A DNA stretch of 41,946 nt, from the NCBI GenBank assembly GCA_010365135.1, contig JAAFGY010000012.1, positions 1-41,946 on the forward strand, given 5' to 3'. Under the pieces are notes generated by a model. It was given only the letters and a program-made list of their open reading frames with translations, was not told the origin of the DNA and ran no database searches. This document shows, one piece after another, positions 1 through 8,888 of the stretch. Numbering within the stretch: position 1 is the stretch's first letter; each line of letters opens with the position of its first letter. Made by a program: the position numbers and the translations under genes. Source of the DNA: Flavobacterium sp. Lineage in GTDB: Bacteria; Bacteroidota; Bacteroidia; Flavobacteriales; Flavobacteriaceae.

Positions 1-40
1 TAATAGAAAAGCTCCTATTTCACTTTATAGTCTTAAAATC

Positions 41-3000
41 ATGAAAAAAAATACTCTTTTTACAAAAGCATTGTTTACACTAGTTTTTTTACTAATAAGT
101 CTTTTAGGAGTAGCACAATCTCCACAAACATTTACATCCTCGGATACTTTTACAGTTCCTGCTGGAGTGACTAGTGTTACTGTTGAAGCATGGGGTGGTG
201 GTGGTCGCGGCGGCGAAAGATCTGGAAGTGCTGGATTAAGTGGTGGCGGTGGCGGTGGTGCATACTCTAGAAGCAATATAACTGTAATTCCGGGCACAAC
301 ATACACGGTTACAGTTGGCTCTGGAAGTACTACAACTGCGCCCGGAGGGGATTCTTGGTTTATAAATAACACCACCATTTTAGCTAAAGGTGGAGATAGT
401 GTCGGTTTAAACACTGGTGCAGGTGCATCAGGCGGAACAAGTGGTTCTTGCATTGGAACTACTATCTATTATGGTGGTAATGGAGCAAATGGCGTAACTG
501 GATCACCTACGGGTGGGGGTGGCGGAGGATCATCGGCTGGAAATACTCTTGTTGGCGTAGATGCCACCAATTCATCCGGTGCTACTGCTTCTACTGGAGG
601 GGGGAATGGTGGTAATGGAGCTACTAGTGCCGCTAACGGGGTTGCCGGTAGTAATCCGGGCGGCGGTGGTGGTGGTGCTAAGACAACTGGAACTGGTAGT
701 AAAAGTGGGGGTTCTGGTGGAAATGGTCAAGTAATTATCTCGTGGACAGCTCCAGCAACATATTGCGCACCTACATATACAAATGGACCTGGAACAGTTG
801 ATCAAATAACCAATGTAACTTTAGGAACTTTAAATAACAATAGTGGCGCTTCATCATCACCTTATTATACGTTTTTTAACTCAGTAACAATACCAAACCT
901 TACACCTTCAACATCGGCTTCTGTATCGATAACTATGGGCTCAGACACCGCTCAATATGCCGCAGTTTGGATTGATTTTAATCAAAACGGAACTTTTGAA
1001 ACATCGGAAGGAATTGTATCCGTCAATGCGGGCGCAAACGGAACTACAACAATAAATATTCCAATTCCAGCAGGAGCACTTTTAGGCAACACCAGAATGA
1101 GAGTGAGAGGTGGTGATGATAGTGCTTTGACTACGAGTCAAGCTTGTGGTGCATCCAACAGTACTTACGGTGAGACTGAAGATTATATAGTGAATATCGT
1201 TTCTTTGGCTCCTCCAACTATAACAAGCCTAGGTTCATCAAGTGGATGCGTAGGAAGTTTAATAACAATTAATGGTACAAACCTAACTGGCGCCACTCCT
1301 GCCAATGTAACTATAGGTGGCACAGCTGTAAGTTCAATCACTTCTAATTCAGCAACTGTGTTAGTAGCTATAATTGGTGCAGGAACTACAGGTACGGTTA
1401 GTATTACCACAGCAGGAGGAACAGCAACAAGTGCAGCTAGTTTTACAGTAAATCCTTTCCCTGCTCAACCTAGCATAATTACAGGAAGTTCAACTCCTTG
1501 CGCCGGAACATCACAAACATATAGTGTTACAAGTGTGGCAGGTGTTTCTTATACTTGGTCCTTCCCTTCTGGTTGGACAGTACCTGTAACTACAGCTAAT
1601 TCAATTACAGTTACAACAGGAGCAAATTCTGGTAATATTACTGTTACTCCTTCAAATGGTTGTGGTTCGGGTACAGTTAGAACTTTGGCAGTTACACCGT
1701 CCAGCATTCCGGCACAAACTAGTGCTATTACAGGAAGTGCTACTCCTTGCATTGCAACATCACAAACATACAGTGTAACTAATGTAATGGGAACAACTTA
1801 CACTTGGATTTTCCCAACTGGTTGGTCACAAACGGCTGGAGGAACAACTAATGCTATTACAGTTACTACAAATGGAACTCCAGGAACTATTTCTGTAACT
1901 CCTTCAAATGGTTGTGGTTCTGGAACAGCTCGAACATTAGGAGTCACAATCTCTACAGTTCCGGCCCAACCTAGTGTAATAGCAGGAAATTCAACTCCTT
2001 GCACAAGTTCATCACAAACGTATAGTGTAACGAATGTAGCAGGAACAACATACAATTGGATTTTCCCATCTGGTTGGACACAAACTGCTGGAGGAACTAC
2101 CAACTCAATTACTGTAACTGTTGGCACAAATTCAGGAAACATTCAGGTGACTCCTTCAAATAGCTGTGGTTCTGGAACTATTCGAACTTTAGCTACAACC
2201 GTAAGTCCTTTACCATCACAACCTAGCGGAATTATAGGAGATACTGTTCCTTGTGTTGGAATGTCAAAAACTTATAATGTGACTAATGTGGCCGGTGTGA
2301 CCTATAATTGGTCATTTCCTGTTGGATGGACACAAACCGCCGGAGGAACTTCAAACTTAGTTACTGTAACTGTAGGTTCAAATTCAGGAAACGTTCAAGT
2401 AACACCTTCAAATGGCTGTGGTAATGGAACAGCACAAACTTTGGCAATTACAGTTTCGGCGACACCTTCACAACCAAGCACCATAACAGGAAGTACCACT
2501 CCTTGTGCGGGAACATCCCAAACCTACAGCGTAACGAATGTGCTTGGAACAACTTATACTTGGTCATTTCCAGTTGGCTGGACACAAACTGCTGGAGGAA
2601 CAACGAATGCAATTACAGTTACTACAAATGGAACTTCTGGAACTATTTCTGTAACCCCTTCAAATGGGTGTGGTGTTGGAACAACCCAGACATTGACTAC
2701 AACTGTAAATTCAGTTCCTGCACAACCTAGTACAATTACGGGAAACATTTCTGTTTGCTCAGGAACATCACAAATATATAGTGTAACAAATGTATCTGGA
2801 ATAACTTATACTTGGGCATTCCCTTCTGGTTGGACACAAACTGGTGGAGGAACAACTAATTCAATTACGGTTACCATAGGTACAACCTCAGGGAATATCA
2901 CTGTAACTCCTTCAACTAGTTGCGGTTCCGGAACAACTCGAACATTAGCTACAACCGTAAATCTTTCTCCTACAATAACGGGTACAACACCTGGCTCAAG

Positions 3001-6000
3001 ATCAGGAGCTGGAACTGTAACTCTGGGCGCAACAGCGTCATCAGGCACAATTTCTTGGTATGCAAATTTAACAGGAGGTGTTGCTTTAGGAACAGGCACT
3101 AGTTATACAACTCCCGGAATTATAACTACTACTAATTATTATGTAGAAACTAATAACGGAACCTGTTCTTCAGCTCCAAGAGTTGCCGTTACAGCAACCG
3201 TAAATTTTCCTGAAATTACTGTGCTGGGAAATTCGAATATCATTCTAGATGAAGACACCTCGCCCATTACTACTGATAACACAAATTTAGGAACGACAGG
3301 AATAGGAGTTGGTATAACAAAAAACTACACTATACAAAACTCTGGAACAGTAAATTTAACTTTAGGAACAATAACTATAGGCGGACTTAATGCATCTGAA
3401 TTTGTTGTTACCACAGCTCCGGCAGCGTCTGTAGCACCTAGTGCAAGTACTACTTTTTCTATAACATTTACTCCAACAGCTTTAGGAAATAGAGATGCAA
3501 ACGTATCGTTTGTAACCAACGACCCTGATGAAAACCCATTTAATTTTGTTATTGATGGTACTGGTGGAACAGGATTAATTCCTGAGATTGATGTTCGTGG
3601 CAATGGAGTTAGCATTGTTGATGGTGATTCAGGACCAGACCCTGCTGATCATACTGATTTTGGTTCTGTTACATTACCTTCTACCATTACCAGAACATTT
3701 ACAATTCGAAATACAGGAACAGGCCCATTATCACTTACTGGCTCGCCGCTTGTTTTGGTAACTGGAAGTTCTGATTTTACCGTTATAACCCAGCCAAGTA
3801 GCAACACTATAGCATCTGGAGGAAATTTAACTTTCCAGATTAGATATAGCCCTACATTAACTGGAACCGCCATAGGACTCGTATCTATCAATAATTCTGA
3901 TACTGACGAAAGTATTTATGATTTTGCAATTAGAGGCGCTGCTGTAGTTTCTGGAAGGGAAATAGATATACAAGGAAACGAAGTTTCAATTATAGATGGA
4001 GACACAACACCAAGCACTACAGATCAAACTGATTTTGGCATCACCGACTCAACAACTGCTATACCACTTACTTTTGATATTTATTCCTATGGTACAAATT
4101 CATTGACTTTCTCCTCCATTCCAATAGTTATATCTGGAACTAATGCTTCTCAATTTACAGTGACAAATAAAGGTGCGGCATTTATACCAAATGGGACTTT
4201 AGCAGGAGGTGCAATAACAAATTTTGTTATAACTTTTACTCCAACAGTTAGCACAGGAATAAAAACAGCGACAGTAACCGTAAATAGCAATGATTCCGAC
4301 GAAGGATCATATTCTTTTGATATCATGGCTGAAGTTAAAACTTTAGCACCCTTAACTGTAGCACCAGGTGGAATAACTTCTAACCTTAAGTTTTGGTTAA
4401 AGGCTGATACTAACATCGGTGTTGTAAGTGACAACTCGGCTATTTCTTCTTGGGAAGACCAAACTTATGGAGGAACAAAAAATGCCGTTTCCAAATTTGC
4501 AAAAGAACCAAAATTTCAAAATAACCCCTCTTACAATGTCAATTTCAACCCTGTAATACACTTTAATGGATCCAACGCTATGTCTGGAGGACAAGGCTTT
4601 AACAACTCGGATATGTTTATAGTTATCAAACCAACAAATGCAATAAATTATCTAACCAGCCCCGGAATTGATGTTTATTGTGGTGACTTTATAGAAGTTA
4701 ACAAAGAAGGAACAAGCAATCAAGATGTTACTGGCTTTGAATTAGGAAATACCTCATTCCGTCATGGAAGTGAATTAATTGCATATAATCAAGGAGCTCA
4801 AACAAGTTTTGGAGTTGCAGAAATTAGTACCACTAAATTTTATTCAGGACCTAATATTTTTAACCCTAGAAAAAACGCAACTTTTCCCACGGTAAAAATG
4901 GATATTTTGCACAATGCAAATACTTTAACGACTTCTTCTGTATTTACTGGTACTTATAAAGACATTATTAATACCAGATATTGGCTTGGTAGAAGTGAAT
5001 TTTTTGATGCTAGTTATGATGGAGATATTCTAGAAATCATCAATTATGACAGTCGTAATTCAGATGCTGACAGAAACAAAATCGAAACTTATCTTGCAAT
5101 AAAATACGGTATTACACTTGGTGTAAATGGAACTAGTAAAAACTATGTTGATTCAAATGGAACAATAATATATGATTCAGGAGCTGGATTCAATTATAAC
5201 ATTGCAGGAATTGGTCGTGATGACAAATCACAGCTCAACCAAAAACAATCCAAAACCGAAAATACTGCAAGTGATATTACAATTGGATTAAATGATATTT
5301 TTGATACAAACTCTAATAATATAAATGCATTTGATGCGGATAAAAAATTCCTCGTTTGGGGACACAATAATAATACTCTTGATGCTCAAACTCCAATAAC
5401 AGTAGATATGAGTACGGGAATTTCATCAGGTGGACCATTATCTACTTTGGTTGAATTTATTTCAATTGCTAGAACTTGGAGAGTTATAGAGAAAGGTGGA
5501 GATGTTCCATCTGTTAAAGTTTCAATACCTTCATCAATCTTAACTGCAACAATTAATCCTCCTGGTGACTTCTTGATGTTTATATCCGATAGCCCAGTTT
5601 TCAACCCCACAGCCGAATATAGAATTATGCGAATGAATGGGACAAACCTTGAAACCGAATTTGATTTCAGCGGAACTAAATACATTACTTTTGGATATGC
5701 ACCTGAAAAAACATTTATTCGTTGCATTTCTTTCGATGGTATTAATGATTATCTCGATGCAGGAAAAGTTTTAAATTTAAACACATCGTTTACCGTTTCT
5801 TCGTGGATAAAACGAAACAACACCAATCGAACTATTCTTTCTAAAAGAAACAGTACTTTCACAATTGGATATGACTTAAGCATAAACACTGCTGGAAAAG
5901 CTGAGATGAGTTGGATGAATGGCACTAAACAAACTATAACTTCGTCTGTAGTTATCCCTGCCGGAATTTGGCACAATATAGCTGTTTCTTATGACGGCAC

Positions 6001-8299
6001 AACAGCAAAATTATATATTGACGGTGTTCTTGATGTTTCAAAAGCGATGTCTACAGTGCCATCAAACACACAATCCTTCTTGATTGCTGCTGCTAATGGT
6101 GATGCACTTTCATTTTTTCAAGGAGGAATTGACGAAGTTCGCGTTTGGAATGTAGCTTTGACAGACAAACAATTGCGTTATGTTATGAATCAGGAAATAA
6201 GTAGAGACGCAACTCTAACAGGTGGAACAACTATTCCAAATTCCATAACCCTCAATGATATAAAAAGTATTCCTTGGGTAAATCTGAGCGCTTATTACCC
6301 AATGTCAACCTACACTTTTACAAATGCTAAAGATATTTCGAATAATAATTATACTGCCGCATTAAAAAACTTAACCACTGTTGATAGACAAACCGCTCCG
6401 CTACCTTATGAATCTCAAGCGGACGGAACTTGGCAAACGGCTTCTACTTGGTTAAGTAGTAGTGTACAAGATTTGCCTAATAGTCTTTCTATTGTTGATG
6501 GTATAACACCAGTTGACTGGAACATTGTAAAAACATCACATAACGTTACCTCAACAACAAACAAAACAGTATTAGGACTTATGGTAATGAGTAATACATT
6601 AACCGCATCCAGTGATACTAAAATAGAAGTGACTAATTACTTGAAATTAGACGGGAAAATAGATTTAGTAGGAATGTCACAATTAGTACAAACACTTGAT
6701 TGCGATCTTGATGTAACAACTACAGGTTCAATTGAAAAAGACCAAAAAGGGCAAGCTAATAAATTTAATTACAATTATTGGAGTTCTCCAGTAAGCAAAA
6801 TTAGCAATGCAACAAACAACAATGGTTATACTGTTGCTGGAGTTATGAAGGATGGCTTTAGTACCACTCCAAGAAATATTACTTGGAACTTCACTTATGA
6901 TGGTGTTGCAGGAACAGCTGGAACAGCAGTGAGTTTAGCCCGATACTGGTTATATAAATTTGAATCCGCTACAGATTCCTACGCCAATTGGAAACATTTT
7001 ATAGAAACCGACGACCTTCGAGCTGGTCAAGGATTTACCCTTAAAGGAAGTGGTGCGATTTCAGCAACACAAAATTACACTTTTGTAGGCAAACCTAATA
7101 ATGGCTTAATCAACAGCAATACGGTTGCAGCTGGGCAATTATTATTAGTTGGAAACCCTTACCCATCAGCATTAGACGCTTATAAATTTATTGATGACAA
7201 TGTGACTTCTTTACTTAATCCTGGGGGAAGCACTGACGGTACTTTATATTTCTGGCAACAAGCGCCAGAGAACAACAGCCACGTTTTGTCTAACTACCTT
7301 GGTGGCTATGCTTTATTGAATAAAACAGGCGGAATAGGCACTGTTAGTCCAACTGGTATTAACGGATTGGGTACTCTAAGCACAACTGCCAAAATTCCAA
7401 AACAATACATTCCGGTAGGACAAGGCTTTTTTGTTTATGGTACTCCTGCTGGTGGAAATATAATATTTAACAACAATCAAAGAGTTTTCGCAAAAGAAAC
7501 TGATGTAACATCAAATTCTTTATTCAGAACAAAATCGCCATCCAAAAACTCTAAAGTAACAAACCAAGATGATGCATTAGTTGCAGTAGATCCCTATAAA
7601 AAAATACGTTTGGGATACAACACCAATAATAAGTACCATCGCCAAGTTTTACTCGGTTTTATGGAAGACAAAGCCACTAACGGAATAGATTATGGTTATG
7701 ATGGCGAAATTTTAGATGATTTTTCAAATGATATGTACTTGCTCAATAGTGATAAACAATTAATGATTGAAGGAGAAGGCTATTTTGATGCAAATGCTTC
7801 CTACCCTATTGGCGTAAAAACAGATGTGGAAGGAAAAGTTTCGTTCGTTGTAGATGAAATTCAAAATTTTGATGCGCAACAAAAAATATATATTTATGAC
7901 GATGTGACAAAAATATACAATGAAATTCAAAACAATCCTTTTGAAGTTACTCTTCCCGCCGGTGAAAACAACACTCGTTTTTCATTACGATTCAAAGACA
8001 AATCATCTGAAACTGATAAGACATTAGGTGTAGAAGAAAACAACACAAAAAATACTGATATTAAAATCACGTACATTCAAAATGAAAATATTCTTCAAAT
8101 CAACAATAACATAGAGAATGTTACGGTCGAAAAAGTGACGTTATTCAATATTCTAGGACAGTCTGTAGCAACTTGGAACGTTGCGAATAAAGACCAACCA
8201 AACCTTCAAATTCCTATTAAAAATAAGAGCACTGGAATGTATGTTGTAAAACTAAAAACAACTGCTGGAGAATTAAGTAAAAAAATTATGGTCAAATAA
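41..8299 (+). CDS. Giant secreted repeat protein with type IX secretion sorting domain
   Basis: Predicted surface or secreted adhesin-like protein of 2752 residues. A signal peptide (about 1-25, ending GVAQ) is followed by a Gly-rich domain (about 28-235), a GEVED-type domain (about 242-387, with GETEDYIV), an IPT/TIG-like domain (about 391-469), six PKD-like repeats of 83-84 residues (474-975), an Ig-like domain (about 985-1055), three choice-of-anchor-D/ASH-like repeats each opening with a PEI or REI motif (about 1057, 1181 and 1305), a long region with IAGIGRDDKSQLNQKQS, a LamG/concanavalin-like domain (about 1893-2060) and a C-terminal type A sorting domain (about 2675-2752; LFNILGQ, STGMYVVKL, KKIMVK). 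The C-terminal domain implies export across the outer membrane by the type IX system. No catalytic motif was seen. The ATG is the only plausible start in front of the signal peptide. Binding target unknown; the adhesin role is inferred from architecture. Confidence 0.9.
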   Translation: MKKNTLFTKALFTLVFLLISLLGVAQSPQTFTSSDTFTVPAGVTSVTVEAWGGGGRGGERSGSAGLSGGGGGGAYSRSNITVIPGTTYTVTVGSGSTTTAPGGDSWFINNTTILAKGGDSVGLNTGAGASGGTSGSCIGTTIYYGGNGANGVTGSPTGGGGGGSSAGNTLVGVDATNSSGATASTGGGNGGNGATSAANGVAGSNPGGGGGGAKTTGTGSKSGGSGGNGQVIISWTAPATYCAPTYTNGPGTVDQITNVTLGTLNNNSGASSSPYYTFFNSVTIPNLTPSTSASVSITMGSDTAQYAAVWIDFNQNGTFETSEGIVSVNAGANGTTTINIPIPAGALLGNTRMRVRGGDDSALTTSQACGASNSTYGETEDYIVNIVSLAPPTITSLGSSSGCVGSLITINGTNLTGATPANVTIGGTAVSSITSNSATVLVAIIGAGTTGTVSITTAGGTATSAASFTVNPFPAQPSIITGSSTPCAGTSQTYSVTSVAGVSYTWSFPSGWTVPVTTANSITVTTGANSGNITVTPSNGCGSGTVRTLAVTPSSIPAQTSAITGSATPCIATSQTYSVTNVMGTTYTWIFPTGWSQTAGGTTNAITVTTNGTPGTISVTPSNGCGSGTARTLGVTISTVPAQPSVIAGNSTPCTSSSQTYSVTNVAGTTYNWIFPSGWTQTAGGTTNSITVTVGTNSGNIQVTPSNSCGSGTIRTLATTVSPLPSQPSGIIGDTVPCVGMSKTYNVTNVAGVTYNWSFPVGWTQTAGGTSNLVTVTVGSNSGNVQVTPSNGCGNGTAQTLAITVSATPSQPSTITGSTTPCAGTSQTYSVTNVLGTTYTWSFPVGWTQTAGGTTNAITVTTNGTSGTISVTPSNGCGVGTTQTLTTTVNSVPAQPSTITGNISVCSGTSQIYSVTNVSGITYTWAFPSGWTQTGGGTTNSITVTIGTTSGNITVTPSTSCGSGTTRTLATTVNLSPTITGTTPGSRSGAGTVTLGATASSGTISWYANLTGGVALGTGTSYTTPGIITTTNYYVETNNGTCSSAPRVAVTATVNFPEITVLGNSNIILDEDTSPITTDNTNLGTTGIGVGITKNYTIQNSGTVNLTLGTITIGGLNASEFVVTTAPAASVAPSASTTFSITFTPTALGNRDANVSFVTNDPDENPFNFVIDGTGGTGLIPEIDVRGNGVSIVDGDSGPDPADHTDFGSVTLPSTITRTFTIRNTGTGPLSLTGSPLVLVTGSSDFTVITQPSSNTIASGGNLTFQIRYSPTLTGTAIGLVSINNSDTDESIYDFAIRGAAVVSGREIDIQGNEVSIIDGDTTPSTTDQTDFGITDSTTAIPLTFDIYSYGTNSLTFSSIPIVISGTNASQFTVTNKGAAFIPNGTLAGGAITNFVITFTPTVSTGIKTATVTVNSNDSDEGSYSFDIMAEVKTLAPLTVAPGGITSNLKFWLKADTNIGVVSDNSAISSWEDQTYGGTKNAVSKFAKEPKFQNNPSYNVNFNPVIHFNGSNAMSGGQGFNNSDMFIVIKPTNAINYLTSPGIDVYCGDFIEVNKEGTSNQDVTGFELGNTSFRHGSELIAYNQGAQTSFGVAEISTTKFYSGPNIFNPRKNATFPTVKMDILHNANTLTTSSVFTGTYKDIINTRYWLGRSEFFDASYDGDILEIINYDSRNSDADRNKIETYLAIKYGITLGVNGTSKNYVDSNGTIIYDSGAGFNYNIAGIGRDDKSQLNQKQSKTENTASDITIGLNDIFDTNSNNINAFDADKKFLVWGHNNNTLDAQTPITVDMSTGISSGGPLSTLVEFISIARTWRVIEKGGDVPSVKVSIPSSILTATINPPGDFLMFISDSPVFNPTAEYRIMRMNGTNLETEFDFSGTKYITFGYAPEKTFIRCISFDGINDYLDAGKVLNLNTSFTVSSWIKRNNTNRTILSKRNSTFTIGYDLSINTAGKAEMSWMNGTKQTITSSVVIPAGIWHNIAVSYDGTTAKLYIDGVLDVSKAMSTVPSNTQSFLIAAANGDALSFFQGGIDEVRVWNVALTDKQLRYVMNQEISRDATLTGGTTIPNSITLNDIKSIPWVNLSAYYPMSTYTFTNAKDISNNNYTAALKNLTTVDRQTAPLPYESQADGTWQTASTWLSSSVQDLPNSLSIVDGITPVDWNIVKTSHNVTSTTNKTVLGLMVMSNTLTASSDTKIEVTNYLKLDGKIDLVGMSQLVQTLDCDLDVTTTGSIEKDQKGQANKFNYNYWSSPVSKISNATNNNGYTVAGVMKDGFSTTPRNITWNFTYDGVAGTAGTAVSLARYWLYKFESATDSYANWKHFIETDDLRAGQGFTLKGSGAISATQNYTFVGKPNNGLINSNTVAAGQLLLVGNPYPSALDAYKFIDDNVTSLLNPGGSTDGTLYFWQQAPENNSHVLSNYLGGYALLNKTGGIGTVSPTGINGLGTLSTTAKIPKQYIPVGQGFFVYGTPAGGNIIFNNNQRVFAKETDVTSNSLFRTKSPSKNSKVTNQDDALVAVDPYKKIRLGYNTNNKYHRQVLLGFMEDKATNGIDYGYDGEILDDFSNDMYLLNSDKQLMIEGEGYFDANASYPIGVKTDVEGKVSFVVDEIQNFDAQQKIYIYDDVTKIYNEIQNNPFEVTLPAGENNTRFSLRFKDKSSETDKTLGVEENNTKNTDIKITYIQNENILQINNNIENVTVEKVTLFNILGQSVATWNVANKDQPNLQIPIKNKSTGMYVVKLKTTAGELSKKIMVK
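1460..2966 (+). repeat. Six tandem 249-252 bp coding repeats (PKD-like)
   Basis: Repeat units begin at 1460, 1709, 1961, 2213, 2465 and 2717, a spacing of 249 then 252 bp four times. Each encodes a domain opening with a P-A/S-Q-P/T-S motif, then a Cys, a T/N-W-x-F-P core with GWTQTAGG-like turn, and SNGCG near the end. Some units keep long similar DNA stretches, so unit gain or loss by recombination is possible. Confidence 0.88.
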
Positions 8300-8394
8300 C
8301 ACCTAATTGCTTGGGGAAACAGAGCCAATTCAAAAGTTAAATCTATTAAGGAAACATTAACCTTTATGGCACTTCTCTTTGCGGTTTATTTTAA

Positions 8395-8402
8395 TATATT
8401 TG
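8395..8402 (+). promoter_or_regulatory. Possible -7 promoter element for the Cys-rich protein gene
   Basis: TATATTTG matches the Bacteroidota -7 consensus TAnnTTTG exactly and lies about 60 bp before the start at 8462. The nearest upstream TTG (8379-8381) leaves only 13 bp of spacer, shorter than usual, so the -33 element is not convincing. Confidence 0.35.
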
Positions 8403-8461
8403 GTGTGATTTTGGAGGTTTATCAAAATTAAAAAACAGATGTAAAATTTAAATTATAGAAA

Positions 8462-8713
8462 ATGAAAAAAATTAGTATCCTTTTTGCAATTGCACTATTT
8501 ACCATTAATGTTAGCGCACAACAAACAAAACCCGTTGCAAAAGAAACAACCAAAAAAGCCACTTGCTGCGCAAAACAAGAGGCAAATGCAAAAATAATGA
8601 CTCCCGATGAGATTGCAAGATGTCAAGCAAAATGCAAAGCGGAAGGCAAAAAATGCACTGCTGAAGAAATGGCTAAATGCCCAAAAGAGAGCAAAAAATG
8701 TTGCGCAAAATAG
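8462..8713 (+). CDS. Small secreted Cys- and Lys-rich protein
   Basis: An 83-residue protein that I cannot assign to a named family. Residues 1-20 form a signal peptide (MKK start, hydrophobic ILFAIALFTI, cleavage near SAQ). The mature part is very Lys-rich and has eight Cys: a CC pair, three spaced Cys (CQAKC, then KKC) and a final CP...CC group. This suggests a periplasmic or surface protein that binds metal or forms disulfides, but that is inference from composition only. It follows the giant adhesin gene by 162 bp on the same strand, has its own possible -7 box, and is followed by a strong terminator, so it may be transcribed alone. Confidence 0.7.
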   Translation: MKKISILFAIALFTINVSAQQTKPVAKETTKKATCCAKQEANAKIMTPDEIARCQAKCKAEGKKCTAEEMAKCPKESKKCCAK

Positions 8714-8820
8714 AATAAACCGTAATTCGAAAATAGCGGACGATTTCATTTTAAGTAAAGTATTTTACCAACTCCATGTGAAGAGGCTTACAAAGACCAA
8801 TCCACAACAAATTTAGTTAT

Positions 8821-8866
8821 AGGACAAAAAAATAAGGCAGTTTTCACTGCCTTATTTTTTTGTCTT
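8821..8866. terminator. Bidirectional intrinsic terminator
   Basis: A perfect 19-bp stem (8823-8841 with 8846-8864) closes on a TTTC loop. Its GC core is AAGGCAGT/ACTGCCTT and the outer part is a run of A on one side and T on the other, so it gives a T-tract on both strands. It sits between the convergent genes ending at 8713 and 8889 and should stop transcription from both. Confidence 0.9.
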
Positions 8867-8888
8867 AAAATCTAAGAACTAAATAGTG

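Noticed and set aside
8607..8816. 69-codon frame overlapping the Cys-rich protein gene
   Set aside because: Out-of-frame shadow made of Lys/Asn-rich AT-biased codons, with no signal peptide or start context.
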